The notes beneath the pieces are model-generated. The model searched no databases, was not told the origin of the DNA, and saw only the letters and a program-made list of their open reading frames with translations. A program made the translations under genes and the position numbers. Of a stretch of DNA of 64,000 nucleotides, positions 20,574 to 28,727 are shown piece after piece (position 1 is the first letter of the stretch; each line of letters opens with the position of its first letter). The stretch is from Rubellimicrobium aerolatum (lineage in GTDB: Bacteria; Pseudomonadota; Alphaproteobacteria; Rhodobacterales; Rhodobacteraceae), in NCBI RefSeq assembly GCF_017872975.1, contig NZ_JAGGJP010000003.1:124001-188000 (forward strand), given 5' to 3'.

Positions 20574-21436
20574 CCATCTGGAACCTCGGCAGCATCAACG
20601 CCGACCACGTCTACGCCCTGCCCCACATCCCCGCACCCGGCGAGACGCTGGCCGCCCGCTCCCTGACCCAAGGCTTGGGTGGCAAGGGAGCAAACATGTC
20701 GGTGGCCTGCGCCCGGGCTGGCGGCAAAACAAAGCACATCGGCGCAATCGGCCCCGACGGCGCGTGGATGGCGGACCGCCTGCGCGCCTACGGCGTGGAC
20801 ACCGCCGCGATCCTGACGCTCCCCGGCCCCTCCGGCCACGCGATCATCGCCCTGGACGACCGGGCCGAGAACACGATCATCGTCTTCCCCGGCACCAACC
20901 GGCAGATCCCGCCCGCCCACATCGACGCGACGCTGGCGGGCGCGGCCCCCGGCGACCTCTTCCTCACGCAGAACGAGACCAACCACCAGCCCGAGGCCGC
21001 CTTCTCCGCCAGGCTGCGCGGCCTCCGCGTGGCCTACGCGGCTGCCCCCTTCGACGCCGGGGCGGTCCGCGCGATCCTCCCCCACGCCGACCTCCTCCTC
21101 CTCAACGAGGTGGAGGCCGAGCAGCTCCGGCAGGCCACCGGCCAAGGCCCGGCCGACCTCGGCCTTTCCGACGTGATCGTGACGCTGGGCGCGCGGGGCT
21201 CCGTCTGGCTCCAGGGCGGGCAGGAGCACCGCGTCCCCGCCCCCCGCGTGACCCCTGTGGACACCACCGGCGCGGGCGACACCTTCACAGGCTACGTGCT
21301 GGCGGGCCTCGACGAAGGCCGCCCCATGCCCGACGCCCTCGCGCTGGCCACCCGCGCGGCCGCCCTCAAGGTCACGCGGCCGGGCGCCGCCGACGCGATC
21401 CCCACCCGCGCGGAGGCCGAGGCCTTCCACCCCTGA
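20570..21436 (+). CDS. PfkB-family carbohydrate kinase (ribokinase-like)
   Basis: Sugar kinase of 288 residues. It shows both PfkB signatures: the N-terminal glycine-rich GLGGKGANMSVACARAGG near residue 39, and the C-terminal DTTGAGDTFTGYVLAGL with the catalytic Asp and anion hole. The overall layout (NLGSINADHVYALPHIPAPGETL, then NETNHQPEAAF) is closest to ribokinase. The substrate is not certain: ribose, or another pentose or nucleoside, is possible, and no transporter or isomerase lies nearby. Its ATG overlaps the maeB stop, an unusual pairing. Confidence 0.85.
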
Positions 21437-21445
21437 AACGAAAAG

Positions 21446-21466
21446 GGGCGGGGAAACCCCCCGCCC
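21446..21466 (-). terminator. intrinsic terminator for argG (minus direction)
   Basis: Read on the minus strand, GGGCGGGG pairs with CCCCGCCC across a five-base loop and is followed by CTTTTCGTTTC, a good U-tract. It lies about 90 bases past the argG stop and just after the plus-strand kinase stop, so it may serve as the end point for both convergent genes. Confidence 0.7.
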
Positions 21467-21519
21467 GTGACACGTCCCGACCCGGTGTCCGCCCAGAGAG
21501 GCCGCCGGGCGTTCGGCGC

Positions 21520-21544
21520 GGCGACTGTCCCCCGGACAGTCGCC
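21520..21544 (-). terminator. perfect 11-bp hairpin 10 bases after the argG stop
   Basis: GGCGACTGTCC and GGACAGTCGCC pair completely around a three-base CCC loop. No T-run follows in either direction, so it may protect the argG mRNA end or act with the T-rich terminator further on rather than terminate alone. Confidence 0.5.
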
Positions 21545-21554
21545 CAATCGCGCC

Positions 21555-22787
21555 TCACCCCTTCGCCCGCGCGTTCCGCACCGCCACCAGCCGCAGCCGC
21601 AGCGCGTTCAGCCGGATGAACCCTTCCGCGTCCTTCTGGTCGTAGGCCCCCGCGTCCTCCTCGAAGGTCACGTGCTTCTCGGAATACAGCGACTGGTCCG
21701 ACCACCGCGCCACCGTCCGCGCGCTGCCCTTGTAGAGCTTCACCCGCACCGTCCCGCTCACGTGCTCCTGGCTCTTGTCGATCAGCGCCTGAAGCATCTC
21801 CCGCTCCGGCGAGAACCAGAATCCGTTGTAGATCAGCTCCGCATAGCGCGGCATGATCGAATCCTTGAGGTGCCCCGCCCCCGCATCCAGCGTGATCTGC
21901 TCGATCCCCCGGTGCGCCTCCAGCAGGATGGTCCCGCCGGGCGTCTCGTAGACCCCCCGCGACTTCATCCCCACGAAGCGGTTCTCCACGAGATCGAGCC
22001 GCCCGACCCCATGCCGCCCGCCGATCTCGTTCAGCCGCGTCAGGATCGTCGCCGGCGACATCCGCTCGCCGTCGATGGAAACGGCATCGCCCCGCTCGAA
22101 CCCGATCTCCACCACCTCCGCCTGATCCGGCGCCTCCTCGGGATCGACGGTCCGCTGATAGACGTAAGCCGGCGGTTCCTCGGCCGGATTTTCCAGGACC
22201 TTTCCTTCGGAGGACGTATGCAACAGATTGGCATCGACCGAGAACGGCGCTTCGCCCCGCTTGTCCTTGGCAATGGGAATCTGGTTCGCCTCGGCGAACT
22301 CCAGCAGCTTCGTCCGCGAGGTCAGGTCCCACAGCCGCCACGGCGCGATCACCTTCAGCGCGGGGTTCAGCGCCGCGACGCCCAGCTCGAACCGCACTTG
22401 GTCGTTGCCCTTGCCGGTCGCGCCATGCGCCACGGCATCGGCGCCCGTTTCCGCCGCGATCTCCGCGAGCCGCTTGGCGATCAGCGGCCGCGCGATCGAG
22501 GTGCCCAGCAGATACAGCCCCTCATAGAGCGCGTTCGCCCGGAACATCGGGAACACGAAGTCCCGCACGAACTCCTCGCGCAGGTCCTCGATGTGGATGT
22601 TCGAGGCCTTGATCCCCAGCAGCTCCGCCTTCGCGCGCGCCGGCTCCAGCTCCTCGCCCTGCCCCAGGTCGGCGGTGAAGGTCACGACCTCGCAGCCGTA
22701 TTCGGTCTGGAGCCATTTCAGGATGATGGAGGTGTCGAGCCCGCCGGAATAGGCGAGGACGACCTTCTTGGGGGCAGGCGCGGTCAT
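21555..22787 (-). CDS. argG: argininosuccinate synthase
   Basis: Joins citrulline and aspartate with ATP to make argininosuccinate, the penultimate arginine step. The 410-residue protein has the PP-loop [19 protein letters not shown] near residue 10, then [15 protein letters not shown]-type [20 protein letters not shown] and citrulline/aspartate contacts in [29 protein letters not shown]. Length is typical. The ATG at 22785-22787 follows AAGGGAG. argJ of the same pathway is at 50405-51622 but is not in the same operon. Confidence 0.97.
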   Translation of the reverse strand: MTAPAPKKVVLAYSGGLDTSIILKWLQTEYGCEVVTFTADLGQGEELEPARAKAELLGIKASNIHIEDLREEFVRDFVFPMFRANALYEGLYLLGTSIARPLIAKRLAEIAAETGADAVAHGATGKGNDQVRFELGVAALNPALKVIAPWRLWDLTSRTKLLEFAEANQIPIAKDKRGEAPFSVDANLLHTSSEGKVLENPAEEPPAYVYQRTVDPEEAPDQAEVVEIGFERGDAVSIDGERMSPATILTRLNEIGGRHGVGRLDLVENRFVGMKSRGVYETPGGTILLEAHRGIEQITLDAGAGHLKDSIMPRYAELIYNGFWFSPEREMLQALIDKSQEHVSGTVRVKLYKGSARTVARWSDQSLYSEKHVTFEEDAGAYDQKDAEGFIRLNALRLRLVAVRNARAKG

Positions 22788-22870
22788 GTGGGGCTCCCTT
22801 GGGGCAGTTCGCCGCGCCCCTAGCCCGTTTCGCCCACCCCGGCAAGCGAGCCCCCCGCGTCCACCGTCGA

Positions 22871-22930
22871 GGGGGGCTCTGCCCCCCGCGCGTTCCGCGC
22901 TCCCCCCGGGATACTTGGAGCCAAAGAAGG
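22871..22930 (+). repeat. family A dispersed repeat, copy 3 (upstream of argG)
   Basis: Nearly identical to copy 2, with hairpins GGGGGGC-TCT-GCCCCCC and GCGCG-TTC-CGCGC and a core with GGATACTTGG in place of GGATATTTGG. Unlike the other full copies it does not follow a stop codon on its own strand. It faces copy 4 (23363-23416) head-on across 432 bases. Confidence 0.88.
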
Positions 22931-23362
22931 GCTCCCGCGCGCGTGGCACGGCCCTTCGGGGTGTTGCGCGGATCGCGCCCGACCGTTCGTTGCTGACACT
23001 CCGGGTTAACGCTTCCGTGCGACTCTCTCCCTCGCACGACCCCACGCAAGCGGCCCCCGTCCGCACGGCCCGGCGCTCCCCAGGGGCGGAGACGCCGGCA
23101 CCGACGGCGGGGGGCGGAAAGGAGAGACAAGGACGAAGGGACGCCCATCCGCAAGGAGGGCTCGAACGAACGCGATGGGCCAGGAGCGGCCAGATACCCG
23201 GCCAGGGAGGCCGAGGCGCCCCACGGGCGTTCTCCCTCGATGCCACTGAGACCCAGCCCGCTAAATAGCGGCCGGTGCTCCCGCTCGCGCGCCCCTGGTC
23301 CCCGCGAGCCGGCGAGTGAACCCGGAGGCTTCGCGGGGATTTAGTCTGTCCGAGACCCCCCT
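22931..23362. other. 432-bp gap bounded by inverted family A repeats; no gene recognised
   Basis: Both strands were read; the long open frames here are low-complexity GC-rich shadows without a recognisable product. No tRNA or rRNA fold was seen. One GTTAAC lies near 23004, and a region of short mixed stems runs from about 23260 to 23345. The argG promoter should be in or just left of this gap but no convincing boxes stand out. It could hold a small RNA, or be an intergenic remnant. Confidence 0.4.
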
Positions 23363-23416
23363 CCTTCTTTGGCTCCAAATATCCCGGGGGGAGCGAAGCG
23401 GGGGGCGGAGCCCCCT
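23363..23416 (-). repeat. family A dispersed repeat, copy 4, minus orientation (after NUDIX gene)
   Basis: Read on the minus strand it starts at the stop codon of the NUDIX gene, overlapping it by two bases. A GGGGGCTCCGCCCCC hairpin comes first, then a shortened GCTTCGC stem, then the core with CCCGGGATATTTGG and AGCCAAAGAAGG. This placement matches copies 1, 2 and 5, which also lie just after a stop codon in the same reading direction. Confidence 0.88.
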
Positions 23417-23849
23417 ACGTCATCAGCCGTCGCAGGAACTCCCGCTCCCCGTCGTTCGCCAGCAGCCCCAGAGCCACCCTGGGGCTCGCCCACAGCGCGA
23501 CGTGCCCCGGCTCCGACGGCTCCCCCAGCCGCCGCACCGGCCGGGCCAGCCAGACCTGGCATACCTTCTCGGCCCAGAGATCGTATTCCGGCATGAAGGC
23601 GAAACGCCGGTAGGCCCCCAGCCGCCGCGCCCCCGCGATGCTCCAGCCGGTCTCCTCCCGCACCTCGCGATGCAGCGCCCGGAGCGGCGACTCGCCCGGA
23701 TCGATCCCGCCGCCCGGCAACTGCACCTCGGGCTCGGGCTCGGCCTGGAAGGTCAGCAGCAGCTCGCCCTCGCGCCACAGGATCGCATAGGCCCCCGGCC
23801 GGCGGCGGTAGACCCGCCCCCGCTCCACCGCCCCGCCCCATCGCCGCAT
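23415..23849 (-). CDS. NUDIX hydrolase
   Basis: Hydrolyses a nucleoside diphosphate linked to another moiety; the substrate is not known. The 144-residue product starts MRRWGGAVERGRVYRRRPGAYAILWREGELLLTFQ. It carries a complete Nudix box, GGIDPGESPLRALHREVREETGW (about residues 47-69), with the RE..EE metal-binding residues. The rest, AFMPEYDLWAEKVCQVWLARPVRRLGEP, gives no substrate motif I recognise. It is divergent from hslO across 117 bases. Confidence 0.85.
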   Translation of the reverse strand: MRRWGGAVERGRVYRRRPGAYAILWREGELLLTFQAEPEPEVQLPGGGIDPGESPLRALHREVREETGWSIAGARRLGAYRRFAFMPEYDLWAEKVCQVWLARPVRRLGEPSEPGHVALWASPRVALGLLANDGEREFLRRLMT

Positions 23850-23966
23850 CCCGTCCCCCTTCAACACCCGGCCTCGCGGCCCTATATGGACCACCGACCC
23901 CCTCCCCGGCCAGTCGCGCCCTCTCCCCCGTTGGAGGCGCCGGCATTCTTCGCTAAGGATTTTCCC

Positions 23967-24974
23967 ATGGATCTCGGAGCCCGCATTGCCTGGGACGATA
24001 CCGTCCTGCCCTTCCAGCTCGACGCCTCGGACATCCGGGGCCGCGTGGCCCGTCTCGACGGCACGCTGGAAAGGGTGCTGGCCCAGCACGACTATCCCCC
24101 CGCCATCGAGGCGCTGGTGGCCGAGACCGCCCTCCTCGCCGCGCTGATCGGGCCGACGGTCAAGCTGCGCTGGAAGCTGTCGCTCCAGATCCGGGGCGAC
24201 GGCCCGGCCCGCATCATCGCCGCCGACTACTACGCCCCGGAGGCCGACGGCGAGCCCGCGCGCATCCGCGCCTGGGCCAGCTACGACCCCGCCCGGCTCG
24301 ACCCCGCCGGCGAGGGCTTCGGTCAGATCGGCAAGGGCTACTTCGCGATCCTGATCGACCAGGGCGAGGGGACGACCCCCTACCAGGGCATCACGCCCCT
24401 CTCGGGAGGCTCGCTCTCGACCTGCGCCGAAACCTACTTCGCGCAGTCCGAGCAGTTGCCCACCCGCTTCGCCCTGTCCTTCGGCCGCTCCCGCCTTGTG
24501 GGGGGGGCCGAGCAGTGGCGCGCGGGCGGCGTGATGATCCAGTCGATGCCCAAGGCCGGCATGGGCGTCGCTGCCGCCGAGGGCTCGGGCGACAACGGCC
24601 TCCTCCATCACCGCGACCTCCTCGACGGCGAGGAGGGCGAGAACTGGTCCCGCGCCAACATCCTCCTCGACACCGTGGAGCCGCTGGAACTCGTGGGTCC
24701 GCAGGTGCACCCGACCGACCTGCTCGTGCGGCTCTTCCACGAGGACGGGCCGCGCATCTTCCCGGCCCATCCCGTCGCCTTCGGCTGCTCCTGCGGCGAG
24801 GACAAGGTGCGCCAGTCCCTGTCGATCTACTCGGCCAAGGACATCCGCCACATGACCACGCCCCAGGGCGTCGTCACCGCCGACTGCCAGTTCTGCGGCG
24901 CGCATTACGAGTTCGATCCCACGACCCTCGGCTTCGAGGCCACCTCCCCGGCGGGCGCGGGTGCGTCCGTCTGA
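23967..24974 (+). CDS. hslO: redox-regulated holdase chaperone Hsp33
   Basis: Cytoplasmic chaperone switched on by oxidation. The 335-residue protein has the N-terminal beta/alpha domain (RVARLDGTLERVLAQHDYPPAIEALVAETALLAALIGPTVKLRWKLSLQI). The C-terminal redox switch has zinc cysteines C274, C276, C307 and C310 (GCSCGEDK and DCQFCG), the family's CxC...CxxC pattern. It is longer at the C-terminus than E. coli Hsp33 (292). I chose the ATG at 23967 (MDLGARIAWDD); an upstream extension is not conserved. The 3' end overlaps the next gene by 14 bases. Confidence 0.94.
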   Translation: MDLGARIAWDDTVLPFQLDASDIRGRVARLDGTLERVLAQHDYPPAIEALVAETALLAALIGPTVKLRWKLSLQIRGDGPARIIAADYYAPEADGEPARIRAWASYDPARLDPAGEGFGQIGKGYFAILIDQGEGTTPYQGITPLSGGSLSTCAETYFAQSEQLPTRFALSFGRSRLVGGAEQWRAGGVMIQSMPKAGMGVAAAEGSGDNGLLHHRDLLDGEEGENWSRANILLDTVEPLELVGPQVHPTDLLVRLFHEDGPRIFPAHPVAFGCSCGEDKVRQSLSIYSAKDIRHMTTPQGVVTADCQFCGAHYEFDPTTLGFEATSPAGAGASV

Positions 24975-25581
24975 GGCCGAGCCCCTGCTGCGCCGGGCGC
25001 TGGCGGTCCCCCGGGCCGCCTCGTCCGACTACGACCTCGACCCCGGCCTGCCCCGCCCGGAGGGCCGGGCGCTGCGCCCCGCTGCCGTGCTCCTCGCCGT
25101 GGACCTGTCGGGACGCGAGGCGCGGGTGATCCTGACCAAGCGCTCGGCCCACCTGCGCCACCACCCCGGCCAGATCGCCCTGCCCGGCGGCAAGCTGGAG
25201 CCGGGCGAGGACGCCCCCGCCGCCGCCCTGCGCGAGGCGCGCGAGGAGATCGGCCTGCCCCCCGGCCAGGCCGAGGTGCTGGGCGCCTACGGCCCCCACG
25301 AGACGGTGACCGCCTTCGAGGTCACCGCCGTCCTTGCCCTGGTCCGCCAACCCTTCATCGCCCGCCCCGAGGCTGGCGAGGTGGCCGAGGTCTTCGCCGT
25401 GCCCTTGTCGCATCTCGCCTCGCTGGACCGCTACCGGGTCGAGGGCCGCCGCTGGCAGGGCCGCCACCGCCGCTATTGGGTCGCGCCCTGGGGCCCGTAT
25501 TATGTTTGGGGCGCCACCGCCCGCCTCCTGCGCGAGCTGGCGGCGCGGATGGACGCCGCCCGATCCGAAGGTTCCGCATGA
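24961..25581 (+). CDS. CoA pyrophosphatase-type NUDIX hydrolase
   Basis: Likely splits CoA or its oxidised forms to phosphopantetheine and 3',5'-ADP. The 206-residue protein has the CoA-specific motif before the Nudix box, LTKRSAHLRHHPGQIALPGG, immediately followed by GGKLEPGEDAPAAALREAREEIGL. The start is a GTG at 24961 inside the end of hslO. No other start fits before the conserved region (RRALAVPRAASSDYDLDPGLP). The stop overlaps the next ATG by four bases, coupling it to the CCA enzyme. Confidence 0.88.
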   Translation: MRPSEAEPLLRRALAVPRAASSDYDLDPGLPRPEGRALRPAAVLLAVDLSGREARVILTKRSAHLRHHPGQIALPGGKLEPGEDAPAAALREAREEIGLPPGQAEVLGAYGPHETVTAFEVTAVLALVRQPFIARPEAGEVAEVFAVPLSHLASLDRYRVEGRRWQGRHRRYWVAPWGPYYVWGATARLLRELAARMDAARSEGSA

Positions 25582-26744
25582 CCGACCCGATCCCTGCCGC
25601 CCTCCTGTCCGACCCGTCCGCCGCCCGCGTCCTTCGCCTGCTGGGCGAGGGCGGCCACCGCGCCTGGATCGTCGGCGGCGCGGTGCGCGACGCGCTGCTG
25701 GGCCGCCCCGTCGGCGACATCGACGTGACCACCGACGCCCCGCCCGAGCGGGTGGCCGAGCTGGCGGGCCAGGCCGGCCTCAAGGCCCTGCCCACCGGCA
25801 TCGAGCACGGCACCGTCACCCTCCTCGCGCCCCGGCCCGTGGAGGTGACGACCCTGCGCCGCGACGTGGAGACCGACGGCCGTCACGCGACCGTCGCCTT
25901 CGGCACCGAGCCGGAGGAGGACGCCCGCCGCCGCGACTTCACCATGAACGCGCTCTACCTCACGGCGGACGGCGCGCTGCTCGACCCGACCGGCGGCCTG
26001 CCCGACCTCCACGCCCGCCGCATCCGCTTCGTCGGCGACGCCTCCACCCGCATCCGCGAGGATTACCTGCGCGCCCTGCGCTACTTCCGCTTCCACGCGC
26101 AGGTGGGCGACCCCGAGGAAGGGCTCGACCCCGACGCGCTCGATGCCATCGCCCGCAACCTCGACGGCCTCGACACCCTCTCGCGCGAGCGGGTGGGCCA
26201 CGAGATGCTCCGCCTCCTCGCCACCCCCGACCCCGCGCCCGCCGTCGCCGCCATGCGCGCGACCGGAGCGCTGGCCCGCGTCCTCCCCGGAGCGGGCGAC
26301 GGCCTGCTCGCCCCGCTCGTCCACATCGAAGGCGAGGCCGGCCTCCCGCCCGACCCCCTGCGCCGCCTCGCAGCCCTGGGCGGCGAGGATGTCCCCGAGG
26401 CGCTGCGCCTGTCGCGCCAGCAGGCCAAGCGGCTCGACCGGCTCCTCGACGGCATGGGCACGTTCTCGGCTCCTGGCGAGCTGGGCTACCGGCTGGGCGA
26501 GGCGGAGGCGCTCGACGTGCTCGCCCTCCGCGCCGCGCTGTCGAACGCGCACCTCGACCCCGAGGCCGCCCGCCTCGCCCGCCACGGCGCGGGCCAGCGC
26601 TTCCCGTTGGCCGCCGCCGACCTCGCGCCCCTTGCGGGTCCCGCTCTCGGCCATCGCCTGCGGGCGCTCGAACGGGCCTGGATCGACTCGGGCTTCGCCC
26701 TATCGCCCAAGTCGCTGCGGACCCTCCCCGAGGAACCTGCCTGA
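25578..26744 (+). CDS. cca: CCA tRNA nucleotidyltransferase / poly(A) polymerase family protein
   Basis: Adds or repairs the 3'-CCA end of tRNAs. The 388-residue protein shows the class II nucleotidyltransferase head AWIVGGAVRDALLGRPVGDIDVTTDA, with the catalytic DxD, then RRRDFTMNALYLTADGALLDPTGGLPDLHARRIRFVGDA and the neck EDYLRALRYFRF. The body and tail helices are typical in length. ATG at 25578 overlaps the preceding NUDIX stop (ATGA). A poly(A) polymerase role cannot be strictly excluded, but in alphaproteobacteria a single such gene usually serves CCA addition. Confidence 0.88.
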   Translation: MTDPIPAALLSDPSAARVLRLLGEGGHRAWIVGGAVRDALLGRPVGDIDVTTDAPPERVAELAGQAGLKALPTGIEHGTVTLLAPRPVEVTTLRRDVETDGRHATVAFGTEPEEDARRRDFTMNALYLTADGALLDPTGGLPDLHARRIRFVGDASTRIREDYLRALRYFRFHAQVGDPEEGLDPDALDAIARNLDGLDTLSRERVGHEMLRLLATPDPAPAVAAMRATGALARVLPGAGDGLLAPLVHIEGEAGLPPDPLRRLAALGGEDVPEALRLSRQQAKRLDRLLDGMGTFSAPGELGYRLGEAEALDVLALRAALSNAHLDPEAARLARHGAGQRFPLAAADLAPLAGPALGHRLRALERAWIDSGFALSPKSLRTLPEEPA

Positions 26745-26858
26745 AAACCCGGCACCTCCGGTTTCCCCAGCCTCCCGCCCGGCCTATATCCGCCGGGCAA
26801 CCCCGTTCCCCTGGCCCGCTCCGCCACCGCGCGGCAGCGGCCCCCTTTTGATGATCCC

Positions 26859-28727
26859 ATGTTCCGCTTCTTCGAGAACCTCGTCGATCCCTTCGCGCCG
26901 CACACCCCGGTGAACGACCCGCCGCGCCGGCTCTGGCCGTTCCTCAAGGGCTACATGGGTCCGTTCCGGGGCGTGTTCCTCGCCACCGGCCTCTTCGCCG
27001 CCGCCGTCGCGGCGGTGGAGCTGTGGCTGATCTCCTGCTCCGGCCGCCTGATCGACACCCTGACCGCCTCCTCGCCGGAGGCGGTCTGGCGCGACCACGG
27101 GACCGAGCTGCTGCTCGTCGCCGCCTTCGTGCTGCTCGTGCGGCCCTTGGTGTTCGGGGTGCAGGCGCTCCTGCTCAACAACGCGATCCTGCCGAACTTC
27201 GGCACGCTGATCCGCTGGCGCGCGCACGGCCACGTCCTGCGCCAGTCGGTCGGCTGGTTCGAGAACGACTTCGCCGGTCGCATCGCCAACCGCGTCATGC
27301 AGGCCCCCCCGGCGGCGGGGGATGCCGTCTACAACGCCTTCGACGCCATCGCCTATGCGATCTCCTACATCGCCGGCGCGGCGGTGCTGCTCTGGACGGC
27401 GGACCCGCGCCTGCTGATCCCGCTCGCGCTCTGGGTCATCCCCTACGCCGCGCTAGTGGTCTGGGTCGTGCGCCGCATCGGCCCGGCCTCCGAGGCCTCG
27501 TCCAACGCCCGCAGCCAAGTCAACGGCCGGGTGGTGGACGCCTACACCAACATCCATTCCGTGAAGATGTTCGCTCAAGGCGACCGCGAGTTGCACGAGG
27601 CCCAGGCCGCCATCGCCGAGACCCGCCGCACCTTCCAGCGCGAGATGCGGCTCTTCACGATCATGGACCTGGTGCTGACGCTGCTGAACGGCCTCCTGAT
27701 CGTGGGCGTGGTGGGCTGGGCCATCGGGCTCTGGACCGGCGGCCTCGCGAGCGTCGGCATCGTCGCGGCGGCCTCGGCGCTGGTGCTGCGGCTGTCCAAC
27801 ATGTCGGGCTGGATCATGCTGTCGGTGTCCGACTTCTTCCGCTCGCTCGGCACCGTGGCCGAGGGGATGCAGACCATCGCCCAGCCCATCGAGCTCCTCG
27901 ACGCGCCGGACGCCAGGCCCCTCCGCGTGACCGAGGGCCGGATCGAGATCCGCGACCTATCCCACCACTACGGGAAGGGCGGCGGCGGCCTCGACTGCCT
28001 GACCCTGACGGTCGAGCCCGGCCAGAAGGTCGGCCTCGTCGGCCGCTCGGGCGCGGGCAAGTCCACGCTGGTCAAGCTGCTCCTGCGCTTCTACGACGCC
28101 GAGAGCGGGTCCATCCGCATCGACGGCCAGGACATCCGCGCGGTGACGCAGGATTCGCTCCGCTCCGCCATCGGCATGGTCCAGCAGGACTCCTCGCTCC
28201 TTCACCGCACGGTGCGCGAGAACATCCTCTACGGCCGTCCCGACGCCACCGAGGCCCAGATGATCGGCGCCGCCCATCAGGCCGAGGCGCACGACTTCAT
28301 CCTCCGCCTCCAGGACGGCGAGGGGAACCGCGGTTACGACGCCAAGGTGGGCGAGCGGGGCGTGAAGCTCTCGGGCGGCCAGCGCCAGCGGATCGCGCTT
28401 GCCCGCGTGATCCTCAAGGACGCGCCCCTCCTCATCCTCGACGAGGCGACCTCGGCGCTGGACTCCGAGGTCGAGGCCGCGATCCAGGGCACGCTGGCGA
28501 CGATGATGGAGGGCAAGACGGTCATCGCCATCGCGCACCGCCTGTCCACCATCGCCCGCATGGACCGCATCGTCGTCCTCGACGACGGCCGCATCGCCGA
28601 GGACGGCGCGCACGAGGCGCTGCTGGCCCAAGGCGGCCTTTACGCCCGCTTCTGGAACCGGCAGTCCGGCGGCTTCCTTGACCTGGACGCGGAGCCCGAG
28701 CCCGCCCTCACGGAGATCGCCCGATGA
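26859..28727 (+). CDS. ABC transporter half-exporter (membrane domain fused to ATPase), first of pair
   Basis: The 622-residue protein has an N-terminal membrane domain with about six hydrophobic segments (residues 30 to 330), followed by an ATPase domain. Visible motifs are Walker A GRSGAGKST, the Q-loop VQQDSSLL, signature LSGGQRQR, Walker B LLILDEATSALD with the catalytic Glu, and the switch His in IAHRLST. This is the type IV (MsbA/MDR-like) exporter layout. The substrate is unknown. The stop overlaps the second half-transporter by four bases, and the two ATPase domains are alike, so the functional unit is probably a heterodimer. Confidence 0.9.
   Translation: MFRFFENLVDPFAPHTPVNDPPRRLWPFLKGYMGPFRGVFLATGLFAAAVAAVELWLISCSGRLIDTLTASSPEAVWRDHGTELLLVAAFVLLVRPLVFGVQALLLNNAILPNFGTLIRWRAHGHVLRQSVGWFENDFAGRIANRVMQAPPAAGDAVYNAFDAIAYAISYIAGAAVLLWTADPRLLIPLALWVIPYAALVVWVVRRIGPASEASSNARSQVNGRVVDAYTNIHSVKMFAQGDRELHEAQAAIAETRRTFQREMRLFTIMDLVLTLLNGLLIVGVVGWAIGLWTGGLASVGIVAAASALVLRLSNMSGWIMLSVSDFFRSLGTVAEGMQTIAQPIELLDAPDARPLRVTEGRIEIRDLSHHYGKGGGGLDCLTLTVEPGQKVGLVGRSGAGKSTLVKLLLRFYDAESGSIRIDGQDIRAVTQDSLRSAIGMVQQDSSLLHRTVRENILYGRPDATEAQMIGAAHQAEAHDFILRLQDGEGNRGYDAKVGERGVKLSGGQRQRIALARVILKDAPLLILDEATSALDSEVEAAIQGTLATMMEGKTVIAIAHRLSTIARMDRIVVLDDGRIAEDGAHEALLAQGGLYARFWNRQSGGFLDLDAEPEPALTEIAR

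Noticed and set aside
22768-23268. 166-residue plus-strand frame containing [10 protein letters not shown]
   Set aside because: That string is the translation of a family A repeat; the same peptide appears wherever the repeat is read in this frame.
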